Shown here piece after piece: positions 1-6,052 of a DNA stretch of 6,205 nucleotides; positions within the stretch are counted from its first letter, which is position 1, and each line of letters begins with the position of its first letter. The stretch spans positions 1 to 6,205 of the forward strand of contig DXCD01000183.1 of NCBI GenBank assembly GCA_019116185.1. Direction: 5' to 3'. Under the pieces are notes generated by a model that was given only the letters and a program-made list of their open reading frames with translations, had not been told where the DNA came from and did no database searches. This DNA is from Candidatus Mediterraneibacter stercorigallinarum. Its GTDB lineage: Bacteria; Bacillota; Clostridia; Lachnospirales; Lachnospiraceae. Made by a program: the position numbers and the translations under genes.

Positions 1-42
1 CTGCGGTTTGGAGGGATTCGGATGCAGAAAAATATGCAAAAA

Positions 43-107
43 GGGACGGGGGTATCTGCAGTTTGGGACACACTAAAATTCAAATGGGGACGTAGCAAAA
101 TTGAATT
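43..107. repeat. GGGAC repeats with exact 22-nt spacing
   Basis: GGGAC occurs at 43-47, 65-69 and 87-91, each start 22 nt after the last. The second and third units agree further (GGGAC, then AAAATT starting ten bases after the unit start, then AA), 15 of 21 bases by eye. The third unit is the arm of the palindrome at 82-124, whose complement GTCCC is at 115-119. The arrangement resembles extragenic REP-type repeats associated with IS200-like (RAYT) transposases in Firmicutes, but no transposase is in the window. The rest of positions 1-81 shows no gene. Confidence 0.4.
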
Positions 108-124
108 TCACTACGTCCCCATTT
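82..124 (-). terminator. 14-bp perfect inverted repeat over the subunit D stop codon; candidate terminator
   Basis: AAATGGGGACGTAG at 82-95 and its exact complement at 111-124 enclose a 15-nt A+T-rich loop. Read on the minus strand, the first arm is the last codons of ntpD with its TAG stop, and the second arm is followed by GAATTTTAG, a poor U-run. It is a strong hairpin at the operon end and probably marks the 3' end of the message. The weak U-tail and the overlap with coding sequence are unusual for a simple intrinsic terminator. It could instead be a REP-like palindrome. Confidence 0.55.
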
Positions 125-731
125 TCATCCGTTTGATGACCTTCAGCCTTGTAAATTCCTCCCTGTCCTTTTCCTCCAGTGCGTTCGAGATCGTATACAC
201 GAGTGACGAATACATCGGTATCGTAATATTCTGGAGGGCGTTGGCGCGCTTCTGGGTTTTCTTGATATTGCTTGCCAGACGGTATGCCGCGTTCTCCACC
301 ATGGAGAGCTTCACGGTCAGGTCTTTTACTTTCCGGAATGCCTCTCTCGCTTTGTCGATGGATTCGTGAGTTGTACTGAAAGAGTAGGTGGGCTTCCCGG
401 CATCCGGAGTGTATTTCACGTGAGGGATTTCGGTGCCCATTATGCTCCGCGTCTGAATCGTGATGGAATTCTCAATCGGTACAGTATACGCGAGCAGCTC
501 CACATTGCTGATACCATTCTCAATATTGGCGCGTTGAAGGCACTGATATGCGTAAGTAAATGTAGTATCAATCTCCTCCTGAATTGTACGCGCCTCATCG
601 ATCAGCTCCATCAGTTCCCGGATAAGTATATTCCGTTTTTTATCCATCAGGTCATAACCCTGTTTCGCGAGTGCGAGAGAGTTCTTGGCCAGCATCAGAT
701 TGCCTTTGGTTGGAAATGTACGTGGATCCAT
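111..731 (-). CDS. ntpD: V-type ATPase subunit D (central shaft)
   Basis: This is the 206-residue D subunit, the rotating axle inside the A3B3 head, bound to F. The N-terminal helix opens with PRTFPTKGNLMLAKNSLALA (3-22) and runs to about residue 70. A middle region (about 75-120) contains the short hairpin. The C-terminal helix includes IKKTQKRANALQNI (156-169) and EEKDREEFTRLKVIKR (186-201). The two long helices form the antiparallel coiled coil typical of the family. AAGGAGGG precedes the ATG by 6 nt. D normally follows B directly; here three small genes stand between. The last residues (KMGT, stop TAG) are written by one arm of an inverted repeat, so the very end of the protein is probably set by that element and not by the family. 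Confidence 0.95.
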   Translation of the reverse strand: MDPRTFPTKGNLMLAKNSLALAKQGYDLMDKKRNILIRELMELIDEARTIQEEIDTTFTYAYQCLQRANIENGISNVELLAYTVPIENSITIQTRSIMGTEIPHVKYTPDAGKPTYSFSTTHESIDKAREAFRKVKDLTVKLSMVENAAYRLASNIKKTQKRANALQNITIPMYSSLVYTISNALEEKDREEFTRLKVIKRMKMGT

Positions 732-812
732 GAAATCCCTCCTTAAAAAGATTTGAATTATAATTAAAAAACAGCAAAAAGCGGTCTCACAAATATAAAA
801 GCAGATAACTTG

Positions 813-1190
813 TCATTTCCGGTCCGAAAACTCCGCTGCCTCCCGGATCCACCCCATCAATTCATCGTCGATCTCTGACAGATCTGAGATCAGAACATGA
901 TGTGTCCACCGGTTCGGGTAAGGCTCTGTGGCGATATCGATACGCGGAGAGTCTACCCGGTGCTCCAGACCGAACGTTACAACAATATAGCTGTCAGGGC
1001 GGTCTGCTTTTTTACGCACTTTTGCAAATGATACGCAGGCAAACAGATGCCTGTTGTAAAAAGAGATCTGCGTCTTCTGGACTTTGATCCTTGTATCGGG
1101 ATATTCCGCGAGGATTCTTCGTTCCAGCTCTGCATAGAGCGGAAGCGCATCAGGGACTTTGTCGAAGAAAAGTAATACCTGTTCGTCCAT
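813..1190 (-). CDS. DUF5655-like protein of unknown function
   Basis: This encodes a 125-residue soluble protein without signal peptide or membrane segment. Its layout fits the DUF5655 family: an N-terminal helix with LFFDKVPDALPLYAELERRI (7-26), the characteristic strand region IKVQKTQISFYNRHLFACVS (35-54), a strand YIVVTFGLEHRVDSPRI (68-84), PYPNRWTHHVLI (90-101), and a C-terminal helix containing DDELMGWIREAAEFS. No catalytic motif can be named and the family's function is unknown to me. The ATG overlaps the TGA of the DAK-like gene by one base (TGATG), with only a weak AAAAGG before it, which suggests translational coupling. An 81-nt A+T-rich gap separates it from subunit D. The family call is from memory of the motif and is moderately sure. 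Confidence 0.7.
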   Translation of the reverse strand: MDEQVLLFFDKVPDALPLYAELERRILAEYPDTRIKVQKTQISFYNRHLFACVSFAKVRKKADRPDSYIVVTFGLEHRVDSPRIDIATEPYPNRWTHHVLISDLSEIDDELMGWIREAAEFSDRK

Positions 1191-1441
1191 CAGCCTTTTA
1201 ATCCTCTTGCCTGTCTGTCCATATCTTCAACTACGATATCGTAGATCTCGCCCAGAGAAGCGCAGTATTCCAACACTTTCCACGGCTCATTTGTGTGGAA
1301 ATGGATCTTGATCAGTTCTTCATCGCCTACGGCAAGCAGGCAGTCGCCTTTAAAATGTTCGGTAAAATATTCGCTGATTACATCTTCGTCAAGGTCCTCA
1401 CCTTCAATGAGAAGCTGAGTATCATATCTGAATTCCAGCAT
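1190..1441 (-). CDS. Stand-alone DAK1_2/FakA middle-domain-like protein
   Basis: This is an 83-residue protein resembling one segment of the fatty acid kinase FakA/YloV (dihydroxyacetone-kinase-like family), the part after the nucleotide-binding DhaL domain. Recognisable pieces are FRYDTQLLIEG (4-14; FakA has a YGYCTE-type strand), GDCLLAVGDEELIKIHFHTN (32-51; FakA has VVGDxELVKVHVHTN), and PWKVLEYCASLGEIYDIVVEDM (53-74; FakA has PGxVLxYALxxGxLxxIxIENM). There is no DhaL ATP-binding domain, so it cannot be a kinase alone. Database names such as 'kinase to dihydroxyacetone kinase' would overstate it. The paired histidines H47 and H49 remain, but the cysteine of the YCTE strand is replaced by Asp (D7). 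A regulatory or partner-binding role is a guess. Its TGA stop shares one base with the ATG of the next gene, so the two are probably made together. Confidence 0.75.
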   Translation of the reverse strand: MLEFRYDTQLLIEGEDLDEDVISEYFTEHFKGDCLLAVGDEELIKIHFHTNEPWKVLEYCASLGEIYDIVVEDMDRQARGLKG

Positions 1442-1449
1442 TTTACAGA

Positions 1450-1457
1450 CCTCCTTT
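1450..1457 (-). promoter_or_regulatory. Ribosome binding site fixing the start of the DAK-like gene
   Basis: The minus strand reads AAAGGAGG, then 8 nt, then ATG at 1439-1441. The open frame extends upstream to an ATG at 1516, but no purine-rich site stands before that one, and the extra residues belong to the HEPN-like remnant. The internal ATG is therefore the real start. Confidence 0.75.
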
Positions 1458-1477
1458 GTTTGTACAGTGTATGGATT

Positions 1478-1555
1478 TATATCCAGTGCTATTTCTTTAT
1501 TATAGGAATGAGCCACGTTATTTCTTTCATATTCGCCAATGCGGAGCAGAAATTT
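1478..1555 (-). pseudogene. Remnant of a HEPN (HI0074-like nucleotidyltransferase partner) gene
   Basis: The codons directly after the nucleotidyltransferase stop, in the same frame, read KFLLRIGEYE and then RNNVAHSYNKEIALDI. The second piece matches the C-terminal hallmark of HEPN proteins that partner MNT enzymes, where RNxxxHxY is followed by a helix with conserved Ala and Ile. R (codon at 1523-1525) and H (1508-1510) would be the RX4H catalytic pair. There is no start codon with a ribosome site, and the roughly 90 residues that normally precede this motif are missing, so it cannot make a working protein. I infer that a deletion removed the 5' part of the HEPN gene and left its end. The match is by eye only. 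A chance resemblance in a short stretch is the alternative, but the position right behind an MNT gene argues against it. Confidence 0.5.
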
Positions 1556-1849
1556 TCATATTTTTTCATAGATCACTTTCCCTTCTTTTTCTATGGAATC
1601 CCGCAATTCAGCCTGCATGCAGCGATCCAGGCTGACGATATCATATTCAAGAAGTGTCGAGGTTTCTTCATCCACATCGAGTGCAAACCGGTCAAAATCC
1701 CCGCCTGATACAGCCAGATCAATATCGCTTGTTTTCTGAAAATCCCCCCTGGCCCGGGAACCGAACAGTATGACTTTATCGATGTGGTGTTTTTGGGCCA
1801 GTGAACGGATTTCTTCTAATACATCTTCCCTGATTCCTGTTTCACTCAT
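1556..1849 (-). CDS. Minimal nucleotidyltransferase (MNT/MntA type), orphan of a HEPN/MNT pair
   Basis: This encodes a 97-residue protein of the minimal nucleotidyltransferase family (NTP_transf_2, polymerase-beta fold). After a helix (6-20) and strand DKVILF comes the active-site motif GSRARGDFQKTSDIDLAV (30-47), which fits GSX10DXD exactly with metal-binding D42 and D44. A third acidic residue is probably D70 in EYDIV. All three are present, so the enzyme should be active. Family members normally pair with a HEPN protein; in characterised HEPN/MNT toxin-antitoxin systems the MNT protein silences the HEPN RNase by transferring AMP to it. No whole HEPN gene is present, but a remnant follows the stop. 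The gene starts 6 nt after subunit B and uses a GGAGG inside the end of B, at a rather long 11-nt spacing. Nothing suggests a direct role in the ATPase. Confidence 0.88.
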   Translation of the reverse strand: MSETGIREDVLEEIRSLAQKHHIDKVILFGSRARGDFQKTSDIDLAVSGGDFDRFALDVDEETSTLLEYDIVSLDRCMQAELRDSIEKEGKVIYEKI

Positions 1850-1855
1850 ATGAAA

Positions 1856-3241
1856 TCATTCCTCCGGCATGGGCTTATAATACTTATCAAGTATCTTTGT
1901 ATCAACTCTGTCGAGCTCTTCTTTCGGCAGTCTTCCGAGAAGTTCCCAGCCCAGGTTCAATGTCTCTTCCATACTGCGGTTTTCATCTGCGCCCTGGCCG
2001 ATGTAGCGCTCTTCGAATTCTTTTCCGAATTCAAGATATTTCTTGTCAATGGGCGAGAGCTCGTCTTCGCCGATGACAGACGCCAGGTTTCTCGCATCGC
2101 CTACTTTCGCGTAAGCGGAGAAGAGCTGGTTGGCAAGGTCCTGATGATCTTCCCTTGTGTAACCTTCGCCGATGCCGTCTTTCATCAGACGGGAGAGGGA
2201 GGGAAGGATGTTGATCGGCGGGTAGATGGACTGTCCGTGCAGCGGACGGTCCAGCACGATCTGTCCCTCTGTAATATACCCGGTCAGGTCAGGGATCGGG
2301 TGAGTGATATCATCATTTGGCATGGTCAGGATCGGCAGCTGAGTCACAGAACCGTTCACACCCTGGACAATGCCTGCGCGTTCGTAAATCGTGGCGAGCT
2401 CACTGTACAGGTATCCCGGATATCCTTTACGGCTCGGGATCTCACCTTTGGACGAGGATACCTCACGCATGGCCTCTGCAAATGAAGTCATATCGGTCAG
2501 GATAACGAGGATGTGCATGTTCTGTTCAAATGCCAGATATTCTGCTACGGTAAGTGCTACTTTCGGTGTGATCAGACGTTCCACAACAGGGTCATTTGCC
2601 AGGTTCAGGAACATGGCAACATGATCCGCCACACCGCTTTCTTCAAATGTATGGCGGAAGAAATCCGCGACGTCATGTTTTACCCCCATGGCGGCAAATA
2701 CAATGGCGAACTGTTCATCAGAACCTTCGCCGAGGGAAGCCTGTTTTACGATCTGCGCGGCGAGCTGGTCATGAGGAAGTCCGTTTCCTGAGAAAATAGG
2801 AAGCTTCTGTCCGCGGATCAGCGTTGTCAGTCCGTCGATGGCAGAGATGCCAGTGTGAATGTAGTTACGCGGATATTCGCGGCGTACAGGATTGAGCGGC
2901 AGTCCGTTTACATCACGTTTGAGTGTGGAGACAATAGGTCCCAGATCATCAATGGGCTGTCCGATCCCGTTAAAAGTACGGCCAAGCATATCGGGAGAAA
3001 GGGCGATCTCCATGGGGTGCCCCGTGAGTTTTGTGTGCGTGTTTTTCAGAGACATGTTCTCGGATCCCTCAAAAACCTGTATTACCGCACGGTCTTCATA
3101 GATCTCCACGATGCGTCCGATTTTGCGTTCTCTGCCGTCTACTATGAATTCCACAATCTCATCATAGAAAGCGTCCTGTACGCCCTCCAGGGCGATCAGA
3201 GGTCCGTTGATGCTGCTTAAGCCCAGATATTCGATTGACAT
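1856..3241 (-). CDS. ntpB: V-type ATPase regulatory (non-catalytic) subunit B
   Basis: This is the B subunit of the A3B3 head, 461 residues, a full-length match to the family (about 460). It opens with the N-terminal barrel (MSIEYLGLSSINGPL). At the place of Walker A it has the degenerate loop SGNGLPHDQLAAQI (151-164), lacking the GKT of A, as expected of the non-catalytic subunit. LVILTDMTSFAEAMRE (245-260) is the Walker B region, and PPINILPSLSRL (341-352) is the alpha/beta ATPase signature. The arginine in SLSRL (R351) lies where the arginine finger of E. hirae B is found and would complete the A active site. AAGGAGG precedes the ATG by about 10 nt. The last codons (PMPEE, stop TGA) contain the GGAGG that serves the next gene, so the nucleotidyltransferase is directly linked to the operon. 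Confidence 0.96.
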   Translation of the reverse strand: MSIEYLGLSSINGPLIALEGVQDAFYDEIVEFIVDGRERKIGRIVEIYEDRAVIQVFEGSENMSLKNTHTKLTGHPMEIALSPDMLGRTFNGIGQPIDDLGPIVSTLKRDVNGLPLNPVRREYPRNYIHTGISAIDGLTTLIRGQKLPIFSGNGLPHDQLAAQIVKQASLGEGSDEQFAIVFAAMGVKHDVADFFRHTFEESGVADHVAMFLNLANDPVVERLITPKVALTVAEYLAFEQNMHILVILTDMTSFAEAMREVSSSKGEIPSRKGYPGYLYSELATIYERAGIVQGVNGSVTQLPILTMPNDDITHPIPDLTGYITEGQIVLDRPLHGQSIYPPINILPSLSRLMKDGIGEGYTREDHQDLANQLFSAYAKVGDARNLASVIGEDELSPIDKKYLEFGKEFEERYIGQGADENRSMEETLNLGWELLGRLPKEELDRVDTKILDKYYKPMPEE

Positions 3242-3259
3242 ATTGATCGGTCCTCCTTA

Positions 3260-5029
3260 TTATGCGTTCTTTTCCAGCACCCGCTGATAGAAATCATCGA
3301 TATCCCGATGGTACTGGGCAAACATTTCAAGCCGGTCATTGGGAACATCGTATTTGATGGCAATGACACGGTCAAAGATATTTTCAGATTTTAACACGGA
3401 CATGGGGTGTCCCATGGTAACCAGTGTGCGCGCCTGCTTGTACAGATACAGAATCGTATCCATCATCAGGTACTGCTTCTCCATGGAAACGCAGGTATCG
3501 TCCTTGTGGAACGCATTCTGCTGCAGAAAACCGAGACGGATCACGCGGGCGATTTCGAGTACCAGTTTCTGGTCATCAGGAAGCACATCGCTTCCGATCA
3601 GCTTTACGATTTCCAGCAGGCTGCTCTCCTGATTGAGAAGAGCCATCAGCCGGTTGCGGTAATCCACAAACTGAGGAGATACATTATCCTGATACCAGGG
3701 ACTTAAATCGTTCAGGTATTCACTGTAACTGGTGAGCCAGTGAATGGCAGGAAAATGTCTCGAGTAGGCAAGGCTCTTGTCCAGTCCCCAGAAACAGCGG
3801 ACAAAACGTTTGGTGTTCTGTGTGACCGGTTCGGAGAAATCGCCGCCCTGTGGGGAGACTGCTCCGATGATCGTGACAGAACCGTCTGTTCCGTTTAAAT
3901 TGTGCATCATTCCCGCTCTCTCATAGAATGCGGACAGACGGGAAGCAAGGTAAGCCGGGAAACCTTCCTCGGCAGGCATCTCTTCCAGACGTCCGGAGAG
4001 CTCTCTGAGCGCCTCTGCCCATCGGGAGGTTGAATCCGCCATGATTGCCACATCGTATCCCATATCCCGGTAGTATTCCGCCAGTGTAAGCCCGGTGTAA
4101 ATGCTGGCTTCACGTGCGGCAACAGGCATATTGGATGTGTTGGCGATCAGAGTGGTACGGTCCATCAGAGGATTGCCGGTCCGCGGGTCTGTCAGTTCCC
4201 CGAACTCTTCCAGCACCTGGGTCATCTCGTTCCCACGCTCGCCGCAGCCGATGTAGATGATAATATCTGCATCCGCCCATTTGGCGATCTGGTGCTGGGT
4301 CATGGTTTTTCCGGTTCCGAATCCGCCGGGGATAGCGGCAGTGCCGCCCTTGGCGATGGGGAACATTGTGTCGATGATACGCTGACCGGTAATCAGCGGC
4401 ACAGTTGCGGGAAAACGATGGTGGGTCGGCCGCGGTGTGCGGATCGGCCAGTGCTGAGTCATAGTCAGTTCTTTCGAGGAACCATCGGAAAGCTCCAGTG
4501 TGACGAGTGTTTCATCAATGGTGTAGTCTCCGTCCGGAACTACATTGATAACAGTTCCTTCCACATCAGGAGGAACCATGCATTTGTGCACGATGGCGTG
4601 GGTTTCAGGCACTTCCGCGATAATATCTCCGCCGTGAAGATACTGTCCTTTCTCCACGGTGATATGTGTCTGCCACTTTTTCTGTCGGTCGAGCGAATCC
4701 ACGCTGACGCCGCGGGTGATAAATGCCCCGCCGGATGAGTCGGCGATCCGTTCCAGCGGACGCTCGATACCGTCGAAAATATTGTTGAGGATACCGGGGG
4801 CAAGTGTGACGGAAACAGCGCTTCCGCTTGCGACAACTTCCTCGCCAGGATACAGTCCGGTCGTCTCCTCATATACCTGCACGGTTGTCATGTCTTTGTC
4901 AAGGGCGATGACTTCCCCGACAAGTTTCTGCGATCCCACATAGACCATTTCCGACATGCGGAATCCGGTGTTGCCCTTCAGATAAATGACGGGACCGTTG
5001 ATTCCATAGATTGTACCGGTGTTAAGCAA
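3260..5029 (-). CDS. ntpA: V-type ATPase catalytic subunit A
   Basis: This is the catalytic subunit, with three copies per A3B3 head, which hydrolyses or makes ATP. From the TTG start it has 589 residues, normal for the family. In order: the N-terminal beta barrel opening with NTGTIYGINGP; the A-specific non-homologous insertion, roughly residues 107-190; the Walker A loop PGGFGTGKT ending near residue 242; the catalytic glutamate in CGERGNE (about E264); Walker B VAIMAD (about D332) followed by the signature STSRWAEALRE; SPQGGDFSEPVTQ in the nucleotide domain; and a C-terminal helical bundle. All catalytic residues look intact. A longer version from GTG at 5038 (592 residues) is possible, but its start codon lies inside the ribosome site. 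With the TTG start, the first 8 nt overlap the E gene. B follows 18 nt after the TAA stop. Confidence 0.95.
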   Translation of the reverse strand: MLNTGTIYGINGPVIYLKGNTGFRMSEMVYVGSQKLVGEVIALDKDMTTVQVYEETTGLYPGEEVVASGSAVSVTLAPGILNNIFDGIERPLERIADSSGGAFITRGVSVDSLDRQKKWQTHITVEKGQYLHGGDIIAEVPETHAIVHKCMVPPDVEGTVINVVPDGDYTIDETLVTLELSDGSSKELTMTQHWPIRTPRPTHHRFPATVPLITGQRIIDTMFPIAKGGTAAIPGGFGTGKTMTQHQIAKWADADIIIYIGCGERGNEMTQVLEEFGELTDPRTGNPLMDRTTLIANTSNMPVAAREASIYTGLTLAEYYRDMGYDVAIMADSTSRWAEALRELSGRLEEMPAEEGFPAYLASRLSAFYERAGMMHNLNGTDGSVTIIGAVSPQGGDFSEPVTQNTKRFVRCFWGLDKSLAYSRHFPAIHWLTSYSEYLNDLSPWYQDNVSPQFVDYRNRLMALLNQESSLLEIVKLIGSDVLPDDQKLVLEIARVIRLGFLQQNAFHKDDTCVSMEKQYLMMDTILYLYKQARTLVTMGHPMSVLKSENIFDRVIAIKYDVPNDRLEMFAQYHRDIDDFYQRVLEKNA

Positions 5030-5609
5030 TTCCGTCACCTCCTAAGAACAAGAATTTGTCATATTCATTGTCGAGCTGTGTCTTAAATGAATTGTCCATC
5101 AGTATATTGCGGCTGCGGATCACGGCCCGCACTCCGCCGATAAAATCTTCTTTGCTCACAGTGAGTTCTGCTCCGGTTGTCTCTTCCAGAGCAGCCTTTT
5201 TTGAGGCGTCCGACGGGTTGATATAGATAACGACAGGATCGCTGCCTGCGTACCTGACAGCCTGACGGATACAGCGGATCAGAAAATCATTGTAAGCTTC
5301 TGTTGTCATATAGTCGCCTACCAGGCTTTTTGCCTCTTCAAATACTTTGTCTTTGAGTTCCTGCTGAACTTTTCCCTGCCGGCGTTTGATCTCGAGCTGT
5401 GCTTTGGCTGTTGCCTGATTGAGAGAAAGCCGGGCATTCGTGGTCTCTGCCTTAATGCGGGTCTCCGCCTGATGGCGTGCTTCCGCCTGGTGGTCTTTGA
5501 ATATTTTTTCCAGAGCTTCCCTGTGGGAGTCTATGATTGCATTTCCTTCGGCGCGCGCCTGTTCCATGGAGGTGGACTGCAGGTGCGCAAGCTTTTCTTC
5601 AAGAGTCAA
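5022..5609 (-). CDS. ntpE: V-type ATPase subunit E (peripheral stalk)
   Basis: This is the 195-residue E subunit, which forms the peripheral stalk (stator) with a G-type subunit and holds the A3B3 head against the membrane part. Residues 1-100 are a long charged, Ala/Glu/Lys-rich helix that should pair as a coiled coil. Residues 105-185 are the globular head-binding domain, with the family's best-kept stretch FIGGVRAVIRSRNILMDNSF (156-175). The start is TTG: GGAGG stands 7 nt upstream and no ATG fits as well. The gene begins 13 nt after F and its last codons overlap the start of A, so E and A are probably coupled in translation. No companion G-type subunit is seen in this window; it may lie upstream of K. 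Confidence 0.93.
   Translation of the reverse strand: MTLEEKLAHLQSTSMEQARAEGNAIIDSHREALEKIFKDHQAEARHQAETRIKAETTNARLSLNQATAKAQLEIKRRQGKVQQELKDKVFEEAKSLVGDYMTTEAYNDFLIRCIRQAVRYAGSDPVVIYINPSDASKKAALEETTGAELTVSKEDFIGGVRAVIRSRNILMDNSFKTQLDNEYDKFLFLGGDGIA
5035..5043 (-). promoter_or_regulatory. Ribosome binding site that decides the subunit A start
   Basis: On the minus strand this is AGGAGGTGA, a nine-base complement of the usual 16S rRNA 3' end, lying inside the last codons of the E gene. The GTG that opens the longest A reading frame (5036-5038) lies within this site and cannot be positioned by it. The TTG at 5027-5029, three codons later in the same frame, stands 8 nt after GGAGG, an ideal distance. 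I infer that A begins at the TTG. Confidence 0.7.
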
Positions 5610-5622
5610 AAGGATCCCTCCT

Positions 5623-5931
5623 TTATAGTTTCAGTCCGATTGCTTCGGTAATGTATGATGTGATAAAGTCCTTCTTCCTGCCTGTGCCGTGCCGGTCGGG
5701 AATCTCGACCAGCAGCGGCATCTTCCGCTCGAGACGGAAGGTGTCGATGATGTCGGGAAATTCCCGGCCGAATTTCTCGGTCAGGAGAACGATGCCGACG
5801 CTCTTGTCCGCGAGGACGTCTTCCAGAGCTTTCCGGAGTTCGTCCCGCTCGTGGACAACAACACCGTCTACCCCGGCGAGTCTCATGCCGGTGTAGGTGT
5901 CTACATTATCACTGATAAGGAACATTTTCAT
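5623..5931 (-). CDS. ntpG: V-type ATPase subunit F (central stalk)
   Basis: This encodes a 102-residue soluble protein of the V-ATPase F family, called NtpG in Enterococcus hirae. It binds the D shaft and is part of the rotating central stalk. The size is normal (about 100 residues). The Rossmann-like pattern is visible: strand MKMFLISD (1-8), a loop with GMRLAGVDG (15-23), a helix of charged residues (27-41), strand SVGIVLLTEKF (44-54), then strand MPLLVEIPD (71-79) and a final amphipathic helix. AAGGAGG lies just before the first ATG with a 6-nt gap, which favours that ATG over the second one two codons later. The TAA stop is in TATAAAGGAGG, so it abuts the ribosome site of the E gene, which starts 13 nt later. 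The order K-F-E-A-B differs from the E. hirae ntp operon, where E and C lie between K and the F-type gene. Confidence 0.92.
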   Translation of the reverse strand: MKMFLISDNVDTYTGMRLAGVDGVVVHERDELRKALEDVLADKSVGIVLLTEKFGREFPDIIDTFRLERKMPLLVEIPDRHGTGRKKDFITSYITEAIGLKL

Positions 5932-5965
5932 GTTTAGCCTCCTTATTGCCGTACAGCTGCTTCCA

Positions 5966-6052
5966 TCAGCCGCCCCATGTCAGGTCCCAGCCTGCCGATC
6001 CTTGCGAGCCAGCTCGCAGGAGCCGGCACCCTGTGCCCTGCCGCGCGGCTGA
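5966..6052 (-). other. G+C-rich intercistronic spacer with nested inverted repeats (K-F gap)
   Basis: The 127-nt gap between K and F is about two thirds G+C by hand count, richer than the genes beside it, and is full of short dyads. They are: TGCGAGC/GCTCGCA at 6003-6009 and 6012-6018; GGCAC/GTGCC at 6025-6029 and 6033-6037; the palindrome GCCGCGCGGC at 6040-6049; and a long-range pair TCAGCCGC/GCGGCTGA at 5966-5973 and 6045-6052, which would close over the inner hairpins. There is no run of U after them, so it is not a standard terminator. I infer a folded mRNA segment that could shield the 3' end of the K message or lower expression of downstream genes, since K is needed in many more copies than F. 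No folding energy was computed. Confidence 0.45.

Noticed and set aside
1..67. Imperfect direct repeat CTGCGGTTTGGA (1-12) and CTGCAGTTTGGG (56-67)
   Set aside because: Only 10 of 12 bases match with no further similarity; too short to call against chance, though it may belong to the GGGAC repeat region.
757..762. TATAAT (in palindrome AATTATAATT) on the minus strand before subunit D
   Set aside because: The hexamer at the proper distance is ACCGCT, unlike TTGACA; the nearest partial match is about 24 nt away. The gap before D is A+T-rich, so a chance match is likely.
1499..1504. Perfect TATAAT on the minus strand before the DAK-like gene
   Set aside because: No acceptable -35 box lies 16-18 nt upstream and it falls in an A+T-rich stretch that reads as coding remnant. 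A weak internal promoter remains possible but is not supported.
1442..1516. Longer DAK-like protein starting at the ATG at 1516
   Set aside because: No ribosome site precedes that ATG, the extra 25 residues fit the HEPN-like remnant and not the DAK family, and the ATG at 1441 has AAAGGAGG at an ideal distance.
1556..1849. Readthrough of the MNT stop to make an MNT-HEPN remnant-DAK fusion, since all three share one frame
   Set aside because: There is a plain TGA at a natural family end, and the downstream gene has its own strong ribosome site; the shared frame has a one-in-three chance.
1850..2485. Long plus-strand open frame opposite subunit B (211 codons)
   Set aside because: It lies wholly antisense to the well-conserved B gene, has no recognisable domain, and is a by-product of that gene's codon use. 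The other plus-strand frames opposite A, D and E are rejected for the same reason.
5943..5978. Small ORF MGRLMEAAVRQ in the K-F spacer
   Set aside because: Only 11 codons with no ribosome site before the ATG; not enough to call a gene.
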